From positions 30,456,042-30,520,041 of the forward strand of contig CM060734.1 of NCBI GenBank assembly GCA_030704615.1: 64,000 bases of DNA. The letters run 5' to 3'. Below the pieces are notes generated by a model that saw only the letters and a list, made by a program, of their open reading frames with translations, was not told where the DNA came from and ran no database searches. Positions within the stretch are counted from its first letter, which is position 1. Each line of letters opens with the position of its first letter. This DNA is from Takakia lepidozioides. Lineage: Eukaryota; Streptophyta; Takakiopsida; Takakiales; Takakiaceae. This document shows positions 1 through 12,100 of the stretch, in pieces. The translations under genes and the position numbers were made by a program.

Positions 1-36
1 GTACGCTCACGCCACGTCACTCCTGCGTGAGCGTAC
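1..36. repeat. 12-bp inverted repeat at window start
   Basis: GTACGCTCACGC (1-12) is followed after 12 bases by its exact reverse complement (25-36). The copy may continue outside the window. Function is unknown. Confidence 0.6.
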
Positions 37-784
37 GCTCGCGCGCTCACGTGCAACGCTCACGCCATTGCGTCGTTGCGCGTCGTGGATCGGAGGAGGG
101 GATCGACGTCGGGGGAACGCCACGTGACGATGGACGCGTCATGGGGCCTTCATTCGGCTGTCATCCATCCCTTGCGCGGGAGGATGGCAGGGTGAGGGCC
201 GGATGACCCACATCATCCACTTAATTGAGGTTGGATGGATGGGGAGGGGATCGATGGTTCGGGGGAGCGCCACGTGGCTGAAGATGGGGGGTGCGGGATC
301 ACTCCGGCACTGGACGGGGGATCAACCCAGTGAGGGGATCCACAGCGGGGTGCCGCCATGTGGCTGGAGATCGGGCGGTGGTGGGGGACACCGCGTGGCC
401 CGCGGTGGTCGGAGAGGGGTGGGGATAATTTGACATGGGGCGTCCAGCTCGCCGACGAGGCTGCCGGAGCGGTTCCCGGCTGTACCTTGGGGGCCGTACC
501 TGTCAGCTCACACGCTTGCAATAAAATCAAGCCACATCCATATTGGGACCGGAGTGCCATCACCTTACCACTCGGCTACTCACCCATGCTTGGCATCCTC
601 TGCATACAAAAGTATTCAACAGTGTAAGTTAAGAGGGGATGGGGAGGATTGCACAGGGCCGCCTGAGGATCCGATGCTGCCCTATCAAAGTACCGTCAGA
701 TCGCACACTTGTAGTAAGTTGGTACATTATTCTTATTGTTTTCCGCAATGACCTATCAAATGCAAGTATTAGGGAAGGGTCGTT

Positions 785-851
785 CCCAAGGCCCTTCCTG
801 AATTTGAGAGCCCAAGTTCTGGGTGCTCGAAAATTCAGGAAGGGCCTTGGG
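785..851. repeat. Perfect 21-bp inverted repeat (hairpin)
   Basis: Bases 785-805 and 831-851 are exact reverse complements, separated by a 25-base loop. The stem is GC-rich at its base (CCCAAGGCCC). It could be a small foldback transposon remnant or a transcribed hairpin such as a small-RNA precursor. The sequence alone does not decide. Confidence 0.7.
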
Positions 852-2814
852 CCAGGGAGGTTCCTTGAATTACAAAGAAAAAAATTTGACATTGTTTTAC
901 GTGAACCATATTCATCCACAATCCGGGTAATCTCTGGTAATGGATGACACAAGGGATTCATCCATAATCGTACTGGAGCCGTTCGATAGATATGCAGCGT
1001 TCGTGGAAAGATGTTGGCCGTCCAAACTAGGGCACGGGCAATCGAGGGCATTCTATTCGTCCTCGAGCGAGGTACAAAGGCTCACGCATCACCCAGGCAG
1101 ACCATACTCGCCTTGTCAAGACAGCAGCTGCGATTGTTTGCTCGATTTCATAACGTTCTTTGGTGCGTTGATGTGGAAGTTGGTGAGGAAAGGCTCACGT
1201 GATCGGAAAGACGAGTGGAGAGTTTGTGGAAACAGCTGATCTATGTTAGATCGCCGATAGAGAACGGCCAGGGCCGGATGGTGTAGAGGACAGAGTTTTC
1301 ATGGTGTTGCAGCTTCGGGTAGGATCCACAGTGGTTGGAAGTGTATATGGTTTGTGGTTTCCTATGAATGTTAGGTTTTTTTGGGTGACATTTCGCCACT
1401 GTTTGTTTTCTTGATGTTGTAGTGTAGTTATATTTAATCTTGCGCGGGGTGGAGGTGTTTGTGTATTCGTTGCTCCGCGTGTATGAGTTCTCGTATTGCT
1501 TATGTGCCAACTGGTGCGGCGGTGTGGTAGGTTCTGCTTTTGTTTGGATCCTTTTGTTTCCCCTAACCATTTTTGTGCTTCCTGGAATATTTGGTGCATG
1601 CTAGCAGTTGTTATTGAAGTCCGTTGGTTTCCTTCTTTGGCCGAAACTCTTAGTTGTATTTGAAAATCGTGATCAGTTGTAGTTCAACTCTTTAATTGCA
1701 AGACTTTGCTCTATGCGGTCTTCGAAGGTCTTGCGCTAAATACATACGAATAAGGAAACTCCCTGCGTGGTGAAGGGATTCTTCATCCACTCATGCAGTG
1801 TATTGTCTGTGGGAGCTGGATGGCCGTACTTTACGTGTGAGGTAATATTTAGTTGTTTGGAGATTTCTTAGGTTGTTAGCTTTCATAGGATTTACCCTGC
1901 TTGGCAGAGCACGAGAGTGGCCAGGCTTGAAACACCATGGCAATGACTCCTGACTGCTTTAAAGTGGGGCTACAGAAATGTGAACCTCTCCGTGCCCATG
2001 CCAATGTGCTTGGCAAAAGGGTCTCGAATGGGTTGCAACAGAAATGTGAGGAACATTTTCAATCATATGCAAAATACATACATCAAACATGCTCAAAATA
2101 TGATTTCGATAGGCTCGAACCACTTCCGGGTTGTAAGCTTTGTATATCCTTGCATTGTCTTCTCTTATTGGGAAGACTGAAGTAATTCCGTTGGAGAGGG
2201 TGTCATTGTACGTGGGCAAGGCCTCGGGTTGACCCTTCCCCTACACAATACAATAGGCTTCTTCATGCATTCAGTGGGACCAGCTAAAATAAAGATCTTT
2301 CAATTGCAGAAAGTGAGATCATCGACCAAATGACAATTATGGCAGAGTGTTTCCAGTACCGTATTCATGTTCACTGTAGCATGGAAGCATGCGAGTATTT
2401 CTTCAACACTTAAAAAGTGTTGAAGAAAATGTGAAAATGTTCGGACTATGTTCCTCCATATTTGATTCCCGCAATTGAGAGAAGGCTCCGTTACATTCTC
2501 ACGAATCGGTGTTGAAACAAAACGAGAGAGCTTGGTTGTCTGTCACCACCCATTCATCAAATTTTATTCAAACTCAAATCCATTCAAATCTAACACTTCA
2601 AAGGACATACTCTTTTGATACAGGCTCTGATCGGAACCGAGTTTCATGCCTCGGCAGTGCCACAACGAATTTACGAAAGGCTTAGCTTGATACAATTAGC
2701 ACAGATTCTAACAAGAGTTACATCCTAAAATAATGAGACAAGTGAAGAAAGACGTACGTATGCTGCCAACGAAGGCGAGCCGTCTAAATGCAGCTCCTAT
2801 CAACACATTCTTGA

Positions 2815-3000
2815 AGAAGAGTAAGCAGTACAAGAGGCAGGTATTTGACAACGTTGTGGCAGCATCCTCACTACTTCCATTTCCCCCGCACCCTGTGTGG
2901 GACTTTCGGAGGATCAACCACGTAATCTAGTTCGCCTCTCTACCACACTGCGCGCACAAGCTGTTCCACTCCAGCAACAACTGTACAAGGACGTCTTGAG
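2815..3000 (+). repeat. Dispersed repeat, copy 1
   Basis: This stretch matches 24178-24435 in the same orientation, including a shared block that runs from an AAGAAGAGTAAGCAGTA-like start through GTGGCAGCATCCTCACTACT and the CTGCGCGCACAAGCTGTTCC block. Copy 2 holds about 70 extra bases in the middle, so copy 1 carries a deletion relative to it. Family unknown. Confidence 0.7.
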
Positions 3001-3491
3001 AGAAAGAACTTCACGTTGGGCCACAGAATGCTGCAACAGATGAGCTTGCTGCTACAAATGGCTGCTTGGGTTGAAAATTTTCTCGTCTTCAATGCTAATG
3101 AGTGCATGGTACCTAGTGATTCACGAAAGAGGGTCTACTTGCATCAATTCATTTGGGTTTCACATAGCCTACAGGATGTGGAAATGTGATTTGATGCGGC
3201 TTGTGATTTGATGTTGGAAGTTCAATTACTTCAGAAGAAGTTTCTTAACAGTCTTCAATGGTGAACCAGCCAATCAACTAAGGTATGGAGAGATTTCATA
3301 AACTGATATCTCTTCATAAGACAATGCCATCATGAATGGTCTTTTAATTGGGATCAATAGTTCACAATGGTATGTACAGGTAAAATGGATCACACAAAGA
3401 CTGTCATTTCAATTTTTTTCCTGCAGGTCTGAGAAAGGAGTGCACATCTTCAAAAGATCATTTCCTTTGGAGATCTCAAGCCCCCAAACTG

Positions 3492-5103
3492 TCACTGCAA
3501 AAGGAGCATGTGTATTATGGCTGGATGGGAGGGTTCGGAGACAAAATCAGCTTCACCGCTAACAAAGCGAGACCCAAGCTGCTGACTCCAAACATGCACA
3601 CCGCTAGCCCACCGAACCCCCCCAGCTGCCATCCACCAAACACTAATTGATGCTTCAGACATAAGCCTCCCATGTGTCAGAGCTCTTAGCCACAGATAAA
3701 AAAGCAGTACAGTCCTGACAAGCATGTAAATTGCATCCCAGATCTTTGATATGCCTCTACAAAGTGTGTGTAAAATATCATTCTCTGACAATGCGCTTGC
3801 ACAACTCAAGAATCTTGGGCCCTTCTGCCATAAAGAGGCATTAAGAAGTGCAGGTGGGCTCTGCACCACTGCTCGACTTCTCTCAATCTCTCTCTCATCA
3901 GGGTCGATGGCAACAATGGTATGATGAGCATACCCCATGTCCCATGCATTCTACATGTCGCTAAGCTAAGCCTTAAGTGGAGAGAGGCTACTGACCATTG
4001 TAAGTAAGAGCTGGTTCACTTCGCTGGTGAGTCCAAGTGGTAAATCATGCGCGGCTGGGTGCTTCTGAAGGTGATCATATGCATGCTCTGTTGCTTTCAA
4101 AGCAACCACCGCCCAGCCTCCCCCAAGCACGGCCCCAACTAATGCCTAGTCTCCAGTATACACAACCAGTAAGTAGACGTCAAACAACCTCGGAAAATCA
4201 CGAGATCTTTCAACGGTTATCTGTATTCTTCAAAGCAAGACATACGTCCACCTTTTGGTTGACATTTCCTCTTCACAGACAGGCACTACTTCTTGGACAA
4301 TTTCCAAATCAAATAACGGATACAGACGAAACCTGTTCAAATTTCAACACAAAGCCAAGGGGCGCTTGATCGCCCGTTATAATATCAGAAAAAGCACACG
4401 GATACGTAGTCAGACACTACCTCGGCATCGACTACACGACTGAATTGAATGAGCACAGTAATTGCAGGGGGAATTGTTTCCCAAACCAGTTCTGCCTGGT
4501 GCAATAGCAGGTGAATGATACACGGATTGCGTTGATTCACCCTCTTTGAAAGCTCATAGTGTAGATTTAGACTTCAGCTCATTTCTTAGAAAGAGGACAC
4601 GAGAATCTTCAAATCCAAAGTTTCAGCAGAAACTGAACGGAAAGGTCCCATCGATTTCATCAGTCGAATGGACAACCCATGGGGGTACCTAACCGCAGGG
4701 CTGTTTCCAATCTCTTGGCAGCGTCCAACTGTAGATTTCTGGAACAAAAAACAGGGATCCACAGAAGTTCAGGCCATTCAAATACTACAACATTCACCTG
4801 CACAGGTGTCGCCTTTCGAAACGGGCGGCCACGCCCTCGCCTCCTTTTCGAGACTCCTGGGGTCTCCGAAGATGGAGTCTGGGACTCGGAAGACGAAGGG
4901 TACGGCCCGCGGCTGAACTTGGGCAGCGTGGGTTCCAAAGGGCCATCCAAAACCTCAAAATCCTCCATTACACATATCGGAGAAGATGGTACCGAGCGCT
5001 TTTTGGATGCCTTTTGTTGAATTATGGGTGACAAAGGCCTTGCTGCAGGTCTGGAGGAGAGAGCGGGCGCGTATGTGCATTGGGTCAGCTTGAGGGCCGC
5101 CAT
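3492..5103 (-). CDS. Conserved-looking protein of unknown function, possibly organelle-targeted (4 exons, 329 aa)
   Basis: I assembled exons 5103-4798, 4495-4421, 4145-3996 and 3950-3492. All junctions are GT-AG and all introns are phase 0, which supports the model. The N-terminus MAALKLTQCTYAPALSSRP is Ser/Ala/Arg-rich with few acids, like a plastid transit peptide, so plastid import is an inference. A basic patch SKRRRGRGRPFRK sits at about residues 83-95. Exon 3 encodes a small-residue hydrophobic segment (ALVGAVLGGGWAVVALKA), and exon 4 another (DAIYMLVRTVLLFYLWLRAL), so a membrane association is possible. I recognise no enzymatic motif. The last exon is long, and its 3' half is less certain than the first three exons. 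Confidence 0.55.
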
Positions 5104-6109
5104 GGCGCCCAGATTCTGTGTACTCTTCTTCCACAGATGATTGTTGGTGCGCAGCTCCTCAACATCGTGAGAACGGAGAAAGAGACCAAAAAATTTACAC
5201 TCCAAAATGCCCTTTTGGAAACTACATTTACACAGTGAAAGGAAAAGTGCAAACAAGAGCTTTCCAAAGGCGAAGGGTGGGGCCATGCGGCTAAGTAAGT
5301 TATCTCCCTGTGGACAGGGTTTCTAACACTACGGTTGTACACTAGATTACCAAAGCAAACACCACTACACTCAGAAAACTCGTGGCTGAGGCTAGCAATG
5401 GTCAAAGCCTAGCTGTAAATCCAATGTTGAATTCTGGCGTTGTGTTTAAGTTTTAAGATTCAGGGTTTCTTCAAAAGCTTCTGAACTACTAACAAGCAGG
5501 GTGCCAACGCCCACCCTTCTGAAATTGATGGCAGGGCAAATTGACATACAAAGGCCATGAAAGGTTTGAACTTTCAAGTCTGCCAGCACAAATGATCAAA
5601 TCAAAGCGCTTGGCGAAGTGTTATGGACAATCAGCAAAGAGGACTTACACATCATGCTTTCACTTCCTAGTATACAAATGCTTTAGACGCTTCAGGACTT
5701 TCTTACTCTCTATTTCAGTTTGCCAATATTTGCATTCACTGCATCTTTATACATTTAAGATCAGTAACTTCAACCCAAATCACATCAATCAGTTGGAAAT
5801 ATTCACCAGATGCACTCCTACAAAACAGTTTTCCAAGATTGGCAAAACTGTCCAGCAGTGGGCATCTGAGTATTGACGCATGGTAAGGAGGCTCTATGCT
5901 TGGCGGGATCTTATGGAAATGGCGAATATTTCTAAATATTAGTATTGGTGAACCAACATATAACCCTTGCTAAAAGCAACAAGTTCTAACAAATGATGAG
6001 CGAAATAGTGGTGGTTTGAAATGAAGTGCAATCGGTGGCTCTTTTGCAGTCAAGCAGGACAGGCATACTTAATCATCCAATATACTCGACCTGCTTTCAG
6101 CTGCAGGAA
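5104..6109. other. Intergenic spacer between two minus-strand genes
   Basis: It holds the upstream region of the 3492-5103 gene and the downstream region of the beta-galactosidase gene. I see no further coding exon or structured element. Confidence 0.5.
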
Positions 6110-9100
6110 TCACCTCCATCCAAAGGAGACTGATGAAGCAGTACCACAAGAGAAGTCCGTGTCGTCCAAAAACTGAACTGTTTGGTTATAGCTAGAGTTC
6201 TCCAGCTCCAATATAATCTAGCACAGTACAACATATAGAAGAATAAAGAAACAATATGAAAGTGGTCAAAAGCATAGGGCTTGCCTACAATTCTTTGATC
6301 ACATGAGAAATTTTCAGAAAAGGAGGTGCCCTTCATTCAGTTTGTGCATGATCCAGTAGTGCAGAGATTAGGCTAACCAGCGGTTCACCAGATGATAACT
6401 ACTAGTATCCATGTGGACTTTTGCAAGAAATTCCTCCCCATGAAAATGTCTCGTACAATGGCAACCCTTGTTTGGAGGCAATACAAACAACAGGCCTGGA
6501 GGTGGCAAGTGCATTTAACTTATTGCACTACTGACATACATATTCAAACGTGCAGAACAATTATATATTCCCTATTGAGTTTTGTAGTCATAGAGCAGTA
6601 GGACTCACCACTTCATTGTTGCCAGAGTGAAGCAAAGGGGCAGGGACATACAGGGTACATTGTGGACCCACACTCTGTTCCATCAAAGCATAGTTCACCA
6701 CACATATTTGAGCAAATTTACTTCATTGTATAATTATCTGCACCATTACCCTTTAGTCTCTTTACCAACCTCTCCCAAAGTAGACATGACTATCTTAGTG
6801 CTATGTTCAGCTTAAATTCTAGCATTGGCATATTCATTACAGGTAATGAGTTTAACCTAAGACAACTTCTAGATGATTCTGCAGTACCCCTTTAGAAATT
6901 AGTCATCAAAGTGAACCTTTGGTTTAAGCATGTAGAAAGCACCAGTGCATAAAGACTTTCAGGGGCAGAAGAAGCTCTAGGTTTGAAAGTACCGGCCAAA
7001 AGCGCCCAACATTGAAGCCGTTCACGAAGGCTACGCCCTTTGTCCATCCCCTGAGAGATAAGAATGTGTCTGCTGGCTCACTGGGTATCTCAATTGTCAG
7101 CGTTCCTTGGTAAAATGCTGGGCCACTGACCAAATCTGTGAGGGACCCATAGCTTTATGTGAGAATCAGGCTGACAGCTTCTGACCAAACATGTACATGC
7201 AGACCCTGTGTGCCAATCAGTTTCCTAATTAGGAAAGACCAGAAACTAGACAAATGCACCACAGTACCAGGGATTGGAGTGGTTATGGCTGCCTTGCTTT
7301 CCAAAATTGCTGTCTCCACTGTAGCGTTGGACCTGAAATGGGATGTGGTTTTGTCCCTCACAAAATCGGACATGAGCTCTGAAACGTTCTCCAGTGGAAT
7401 TGGGTAGGCAGTCCATCCAAGAATAGGTACATTGTCCAGCAACACTGCCTCAGTTATGCCCTGATAGCAGAGCGCACCCAGTTAGAGAAACCTTCAGCAT
7501 AACAGAGGTTGCGAATTTCAAAGGGATAGCAAAGATCACAGACTGGAAAGAGTGTGCGTACTTTTTGGTCACTCATGTAAGGTCCATAATTAACTCGTCC
7601 CATATTTTCCACCTGAATCCAACATAGTCAAGCTCCTTGCTTACATTCAAACCACGCAGTAATTAGATAATAGTGCCATATCTCCACACAAATGATGGGA
7701 TGCTGCTTGCTCAAGGATTTTCAAGTGATGGGGAGCAAGGGTCTAGGTAGACTTTCCTCTTATGTAAAGAACATAAGATGACTCCATGACAGCTCTCCAA
7801 AACATACAATGTTTAGGCAAGACAAAAACAATGGTGCTGGGGAAAGCTTGTCAATGAACAAGATGAACTCTGGTGTCCAACCATCATCCTTCGTGCATCA
7901 TCTCTTTCAAGCCTTTCTGGTGGCAAGACATTCTTCCTGGGCACCTGAAGGCCATCCCTCCTTGATAGTGACATTAAGCCAGTGATGTTGTTGTAGTTCA
8001 TTTACTGGTTGTTTTTTACATGGGAATGGGAGCAGTGTTGTTCACTGCACCACATGACTAGTACAGAGAGTTAGCTGTACCAGAATGTGGAGCTGTAAAC
8101 CTGGCACGGCTGCTGAGTCTGAAAGCACCAAAGAGTTGCCAGACCAGCGCTCCAGTTTGCCCAGATAAATGCGCTTGGCATCAGTCCCCCCAACAAAAAC
8201 CTGTGCTCTATCATGTACCTGCCAACCATGAATCCTGCAGCTCTCAATGAAAACTCTCCCTCACTTTCAATAACAAGTTGAAGCAGTCTATTGATGCAGC
8301 TGGAAATGATGTCATACTGTTTACGTTAATAGTACAAAGCATGGATCAAGGGCACTTTTGCACATTCATAGACGCTTTTTCACAATATAGAGTAAAAGAT
8401 AGAAAGAGGCACATGTCCTCCATCGAGCATTTCTCATTTTATAGAAGTGGCTTTGTTTTGGTCATCAACATAAGTGAAGAAGCCAACAGCTGTTTTACCG
8501 ACCTGTACCACTGAGAGTCTGCTTCCTGGGTGTACATTTCTTGGAAGTATTGACTGATAGAGGATAAAACCGAATGCCTGATGCAAGCATGGCAACAAAA
8601 TATGAGTCTCCTTTGGAAAAATCCAGAAAACTCTCTGCAAACCATTGACCACATGGAGATTCGTCCAATTTACCGTCCATACAAATCTATCTAGGTGACC
8701 ACCATATGTCTAGTTTTCTGGTCCATAGCAAGGACAGTAAGACTTTGGTGAGGTTGAGATTGAAGGAAGGCAGCACTCAAACATTGGAGCCAGTTGACTA
8801 ATTCCATCCATGTGCAGTATACTTCCTACCATTTCCCAGATGTGTGTGAAGAAAAAGAGAGGTCAATGCCTGATTAAGCATCTCCATTGGGCTTGGCCAG
8901 TCTGTACGGACGCCTTGCTTGGGCTGACTCACAGATGCCAGCATATCAAACAGAGAGGCTATTTTGGACATTGGTACTGCCCCATAGGCCTTTCTTTCGG
9001 GCAGAGCAGGAGGATCAGGGAGTGCACCAACACTATACCTTCTCAAAACTTCTCTTATTGCTGCATCACTTGCAAGTATCATCACACAAGAAGTGAGTGT

Positions 9101-12100
9101 GGATGACTAAACTTGAGGTAATGCTCTCATGCGTGACCTTTGTGCTGTAAGACGTGTCATTACTTTACAATGCCTTCAAAAAGCCAAAAGACTCATGCGA
9201 CAAGACCACAACCCAGAAAGAGAAGGGGAAAAAAATGAAGGATTTTCATAACCAGAGAGACAAATGTTGAGACCGAAGATAAGCAGATGCAGGCATGAAC
9301 TTCCAGCCTTCAAATCCATAACAGCAGTACTGCAGTGCAATGGATTGCCTCGTACCTTTAAATTTAGAGTTCCCTACGTCACCAGCCTCCCCTATTGGTG
9401 CATCCTGACACCCCAGCATCATCAGAACCAGCGAATGTCAAGAGGGACATGGAATTTGAAATTTTTTGATGGGAATGGTTTGAGCAAGCAAATTCGTATA
9501 TAATATTGCTCTTTCTTGAGGGCAGCCTTGCCACTTACAGAGCGACTCTCAGTGAAGGGAAAACGCCCACACTCTGTTAATGTTCTCAGGGTCTCAATCC
9601 TACATCAATTTCACATTCATACTGCCTGCAACAAGGATGGAGGTACAACTAGTTTTGTATGGATGGTCCTTTTTTCCACACAAGGAAATACTGCAGTAAG
9701 GGAACTTACATAGTCATAGGATGTGATGTCAGGCTGAAAATCTGAAGATAGAGACCCAGTGTTTGCACCACTATAAAACCCAAAGTTTGTACCCCCATGT
9801 GCCATCTGCATGCATATTACATAGCCTTACTGCTGTCAAAATTTTCTGGTAAAGAACATGCAAGTTCCTTCTTAAGATTTGTCAGACGGTCTTGTACAAA
9901 GCACCTAGCACATAGAGTACGACAGCATAAAATAACAAATTCTCTTACTTACATAGAGCACAACAGAAGCGTTTAAACGTAAGAGCCTGTCCAGTGAGTC
10001 TGCTGTGCTCACAGCATCTGTTTTAGCAAGTGGCTCGCCCCAGTGGGTCAGATAACCCGTGTAAAACTCCCTGCCGAGACCCATCATTATGCAACTTGTT
10101 AAGTGCTCCTTTAGTGTAAGTTCAAAGAATGCCTTCGAAGACCTCCTATCAGGCTCACCATGTTACTTAGAGTCCAGGATCATTTTCCAATGTGGCAGCA
10201 TGGGCAAAACACAGGTCTGAAGAGGATGATAATAAAATCCTAAAATAAACCAAACACAGGACCAAAAGCAGACGAGGGATACAAAGCTTATACAACACTT
10301 ACGCAGATAAAGGTGGTGATTTTCCTGGAGCATTGTAATGTCTCTGTAGTTCGAATGCTGATGCTGCATCTGAGCCGGTTGGAAAGTCAATTGCTGCCAA
10401 CATGCCATCCATGCACAATCAGAAACCAACCAATCTGGTAACAATTCACTGCAATGAACAGGTGGGTGGATGAAGGCTGTGTGCGTGTGAATGGACGAAC
10501 CTGCATAGACACCATATCCATGGAGAGTCCCATCATTCAGGTTCTGCGTTTCTGCTCCATCAGTCGTGTATCTGAGAGGTATATAATTACAAAGAATAAG
10601 TTTTTGTTGACCCCAGCCTTTTAGTAATGACTGCAACTACAGCAGCAGTCACCTGATTTCTTCAACCGTTATCCTGTAGTGCTGTGGAGTCCAATGTACT
10701 TAGCCTGAGGTAGAGCACTTCATGTGCTAGGGTGGCCGAAAGCTTGACCGACACTCTTTACCTTCCAAATGTTGACTAGCCTCATGACTATGCAGAACTC
10801 CTGCTGCTCCCAGGAGTTAAAATCTTGAGTGTCATGCACTGGGGAATATCTGAAAGAGGCAAAGCTAACTCTGATCAACTACTCTCGTCCTCTACAGTTT
10901 TGAGAGGGTACCAACCAAAACTATATTTCTGTGGTAGAAACTATCCCAATTCTTGTACTCAAAACCTAATACTATGTTGCCAAAGCATTTGCAAAATTGC
11001 TAGGTACCAGGACCTTATTGGCTCTTCCATACAGACATGATGATTGCAAGTGGTAAAAGGTGACGAATCCTTGCAGAGAGAATCATTTGTTGTTACGGTA
11101 ATGTCAACTGTGTGCAAACTTGCCTGGACAATAGATGCTCAAATCTAAAGTGAGATTTACAAGGAAATCTGCATGGTGCATACATGATGAGTTTGTCGCC
11201 AAGGTGTGCCCTGACTTGAGTCAGAAGGTGTTGTAGATAAACTTTGTCACTTCCGTATGATCCATACTCATTTTCTATCTGCACTCACAATCATCTCAAA
11301 CAACCATAATGTAAGGCTGTTTAATGACAATCACTCTGTAAACAATCAGTAACCATTGAGTGTCACCGCGGCAGAATAGATATAACTGAAAGTAACCAAA
11401 ATAAAGAGGGAGAAGGGGTAAGGGTGTACTTGGACCATGATGACAGGCCCACCCACTGTGTAAAGGGAATCAGCTAATGTAGGAAGCAATGCACCCCACC
11501 ACTTGTCAACCTGCTCAACCCCACGTAAAATGATGAAGCAAGCCTGGTTACATGAGTGAACCTTAGCACATTGTAGGGAAACAACGCTAGCAGCCTACTT
11601 GCAGCTACATTCTTAAAAAGGGGACTAGAAGTTGAATTGGAAAATATGTCCTTCTTGCTTGTGTGTCTCGACATTGAGGTTGATTCAATGAAATATACAT
11701 CAATTGCAACTGGGAAGCACAAATCAATGTCCAATCATCTCAGGCTCTGTTAAGCATAAATTGTCAATTAAGCAGCACCAGTCTTTATGCACATTATTTA
11801 CAGTAGCAATTATACGCGCAATGCGTCTCTTGAAATTCAATTGAATAGACCACAAGAGTTCCCTGCAGGAACTAATCCAGAAGATATGGGTAAGAACCAA
11901 AGGGTTAGTTAGAGTAATGTGTGCACCATATTCAGGTACTGGGGGTCCGATGAGCGTAGCCTCAGTGACGGACGCAGTGCCAGCAGCCAGGCAGGAAAGC
12001 CCCCAAGATCCCACTCTGCCAGTGACAAGCTTCACAGATAAGAAGAGGGGGATTGGGGTTCACATTTATCCACAAGGCCAAAGAGTCCATACATGACACA

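Larger units (their letters stand above)
1..3491. other. Intergenic region, no supported gene
   Basis: I see no gene here whose coding potential is convincing on either strand. The first 600 bases are GC-rich with degenerate internal repetition (GATCGA/GGGGGAxCGCCACGTG-like blocks near 95-130 and 245-275). Two hairpins and a dispersed repeat are listed separately. Around 420-760 there are stretches resembling 41170-41290, so this part probably contains old repeat relics. Confidence 0.5.

Noticed and set aside
1011-1202. 63-codon plus-strand ORF (ARAIEGILFVLERGTK)
   Set aside because: Plausible composition but no family match I can name and no neighbouring exons.
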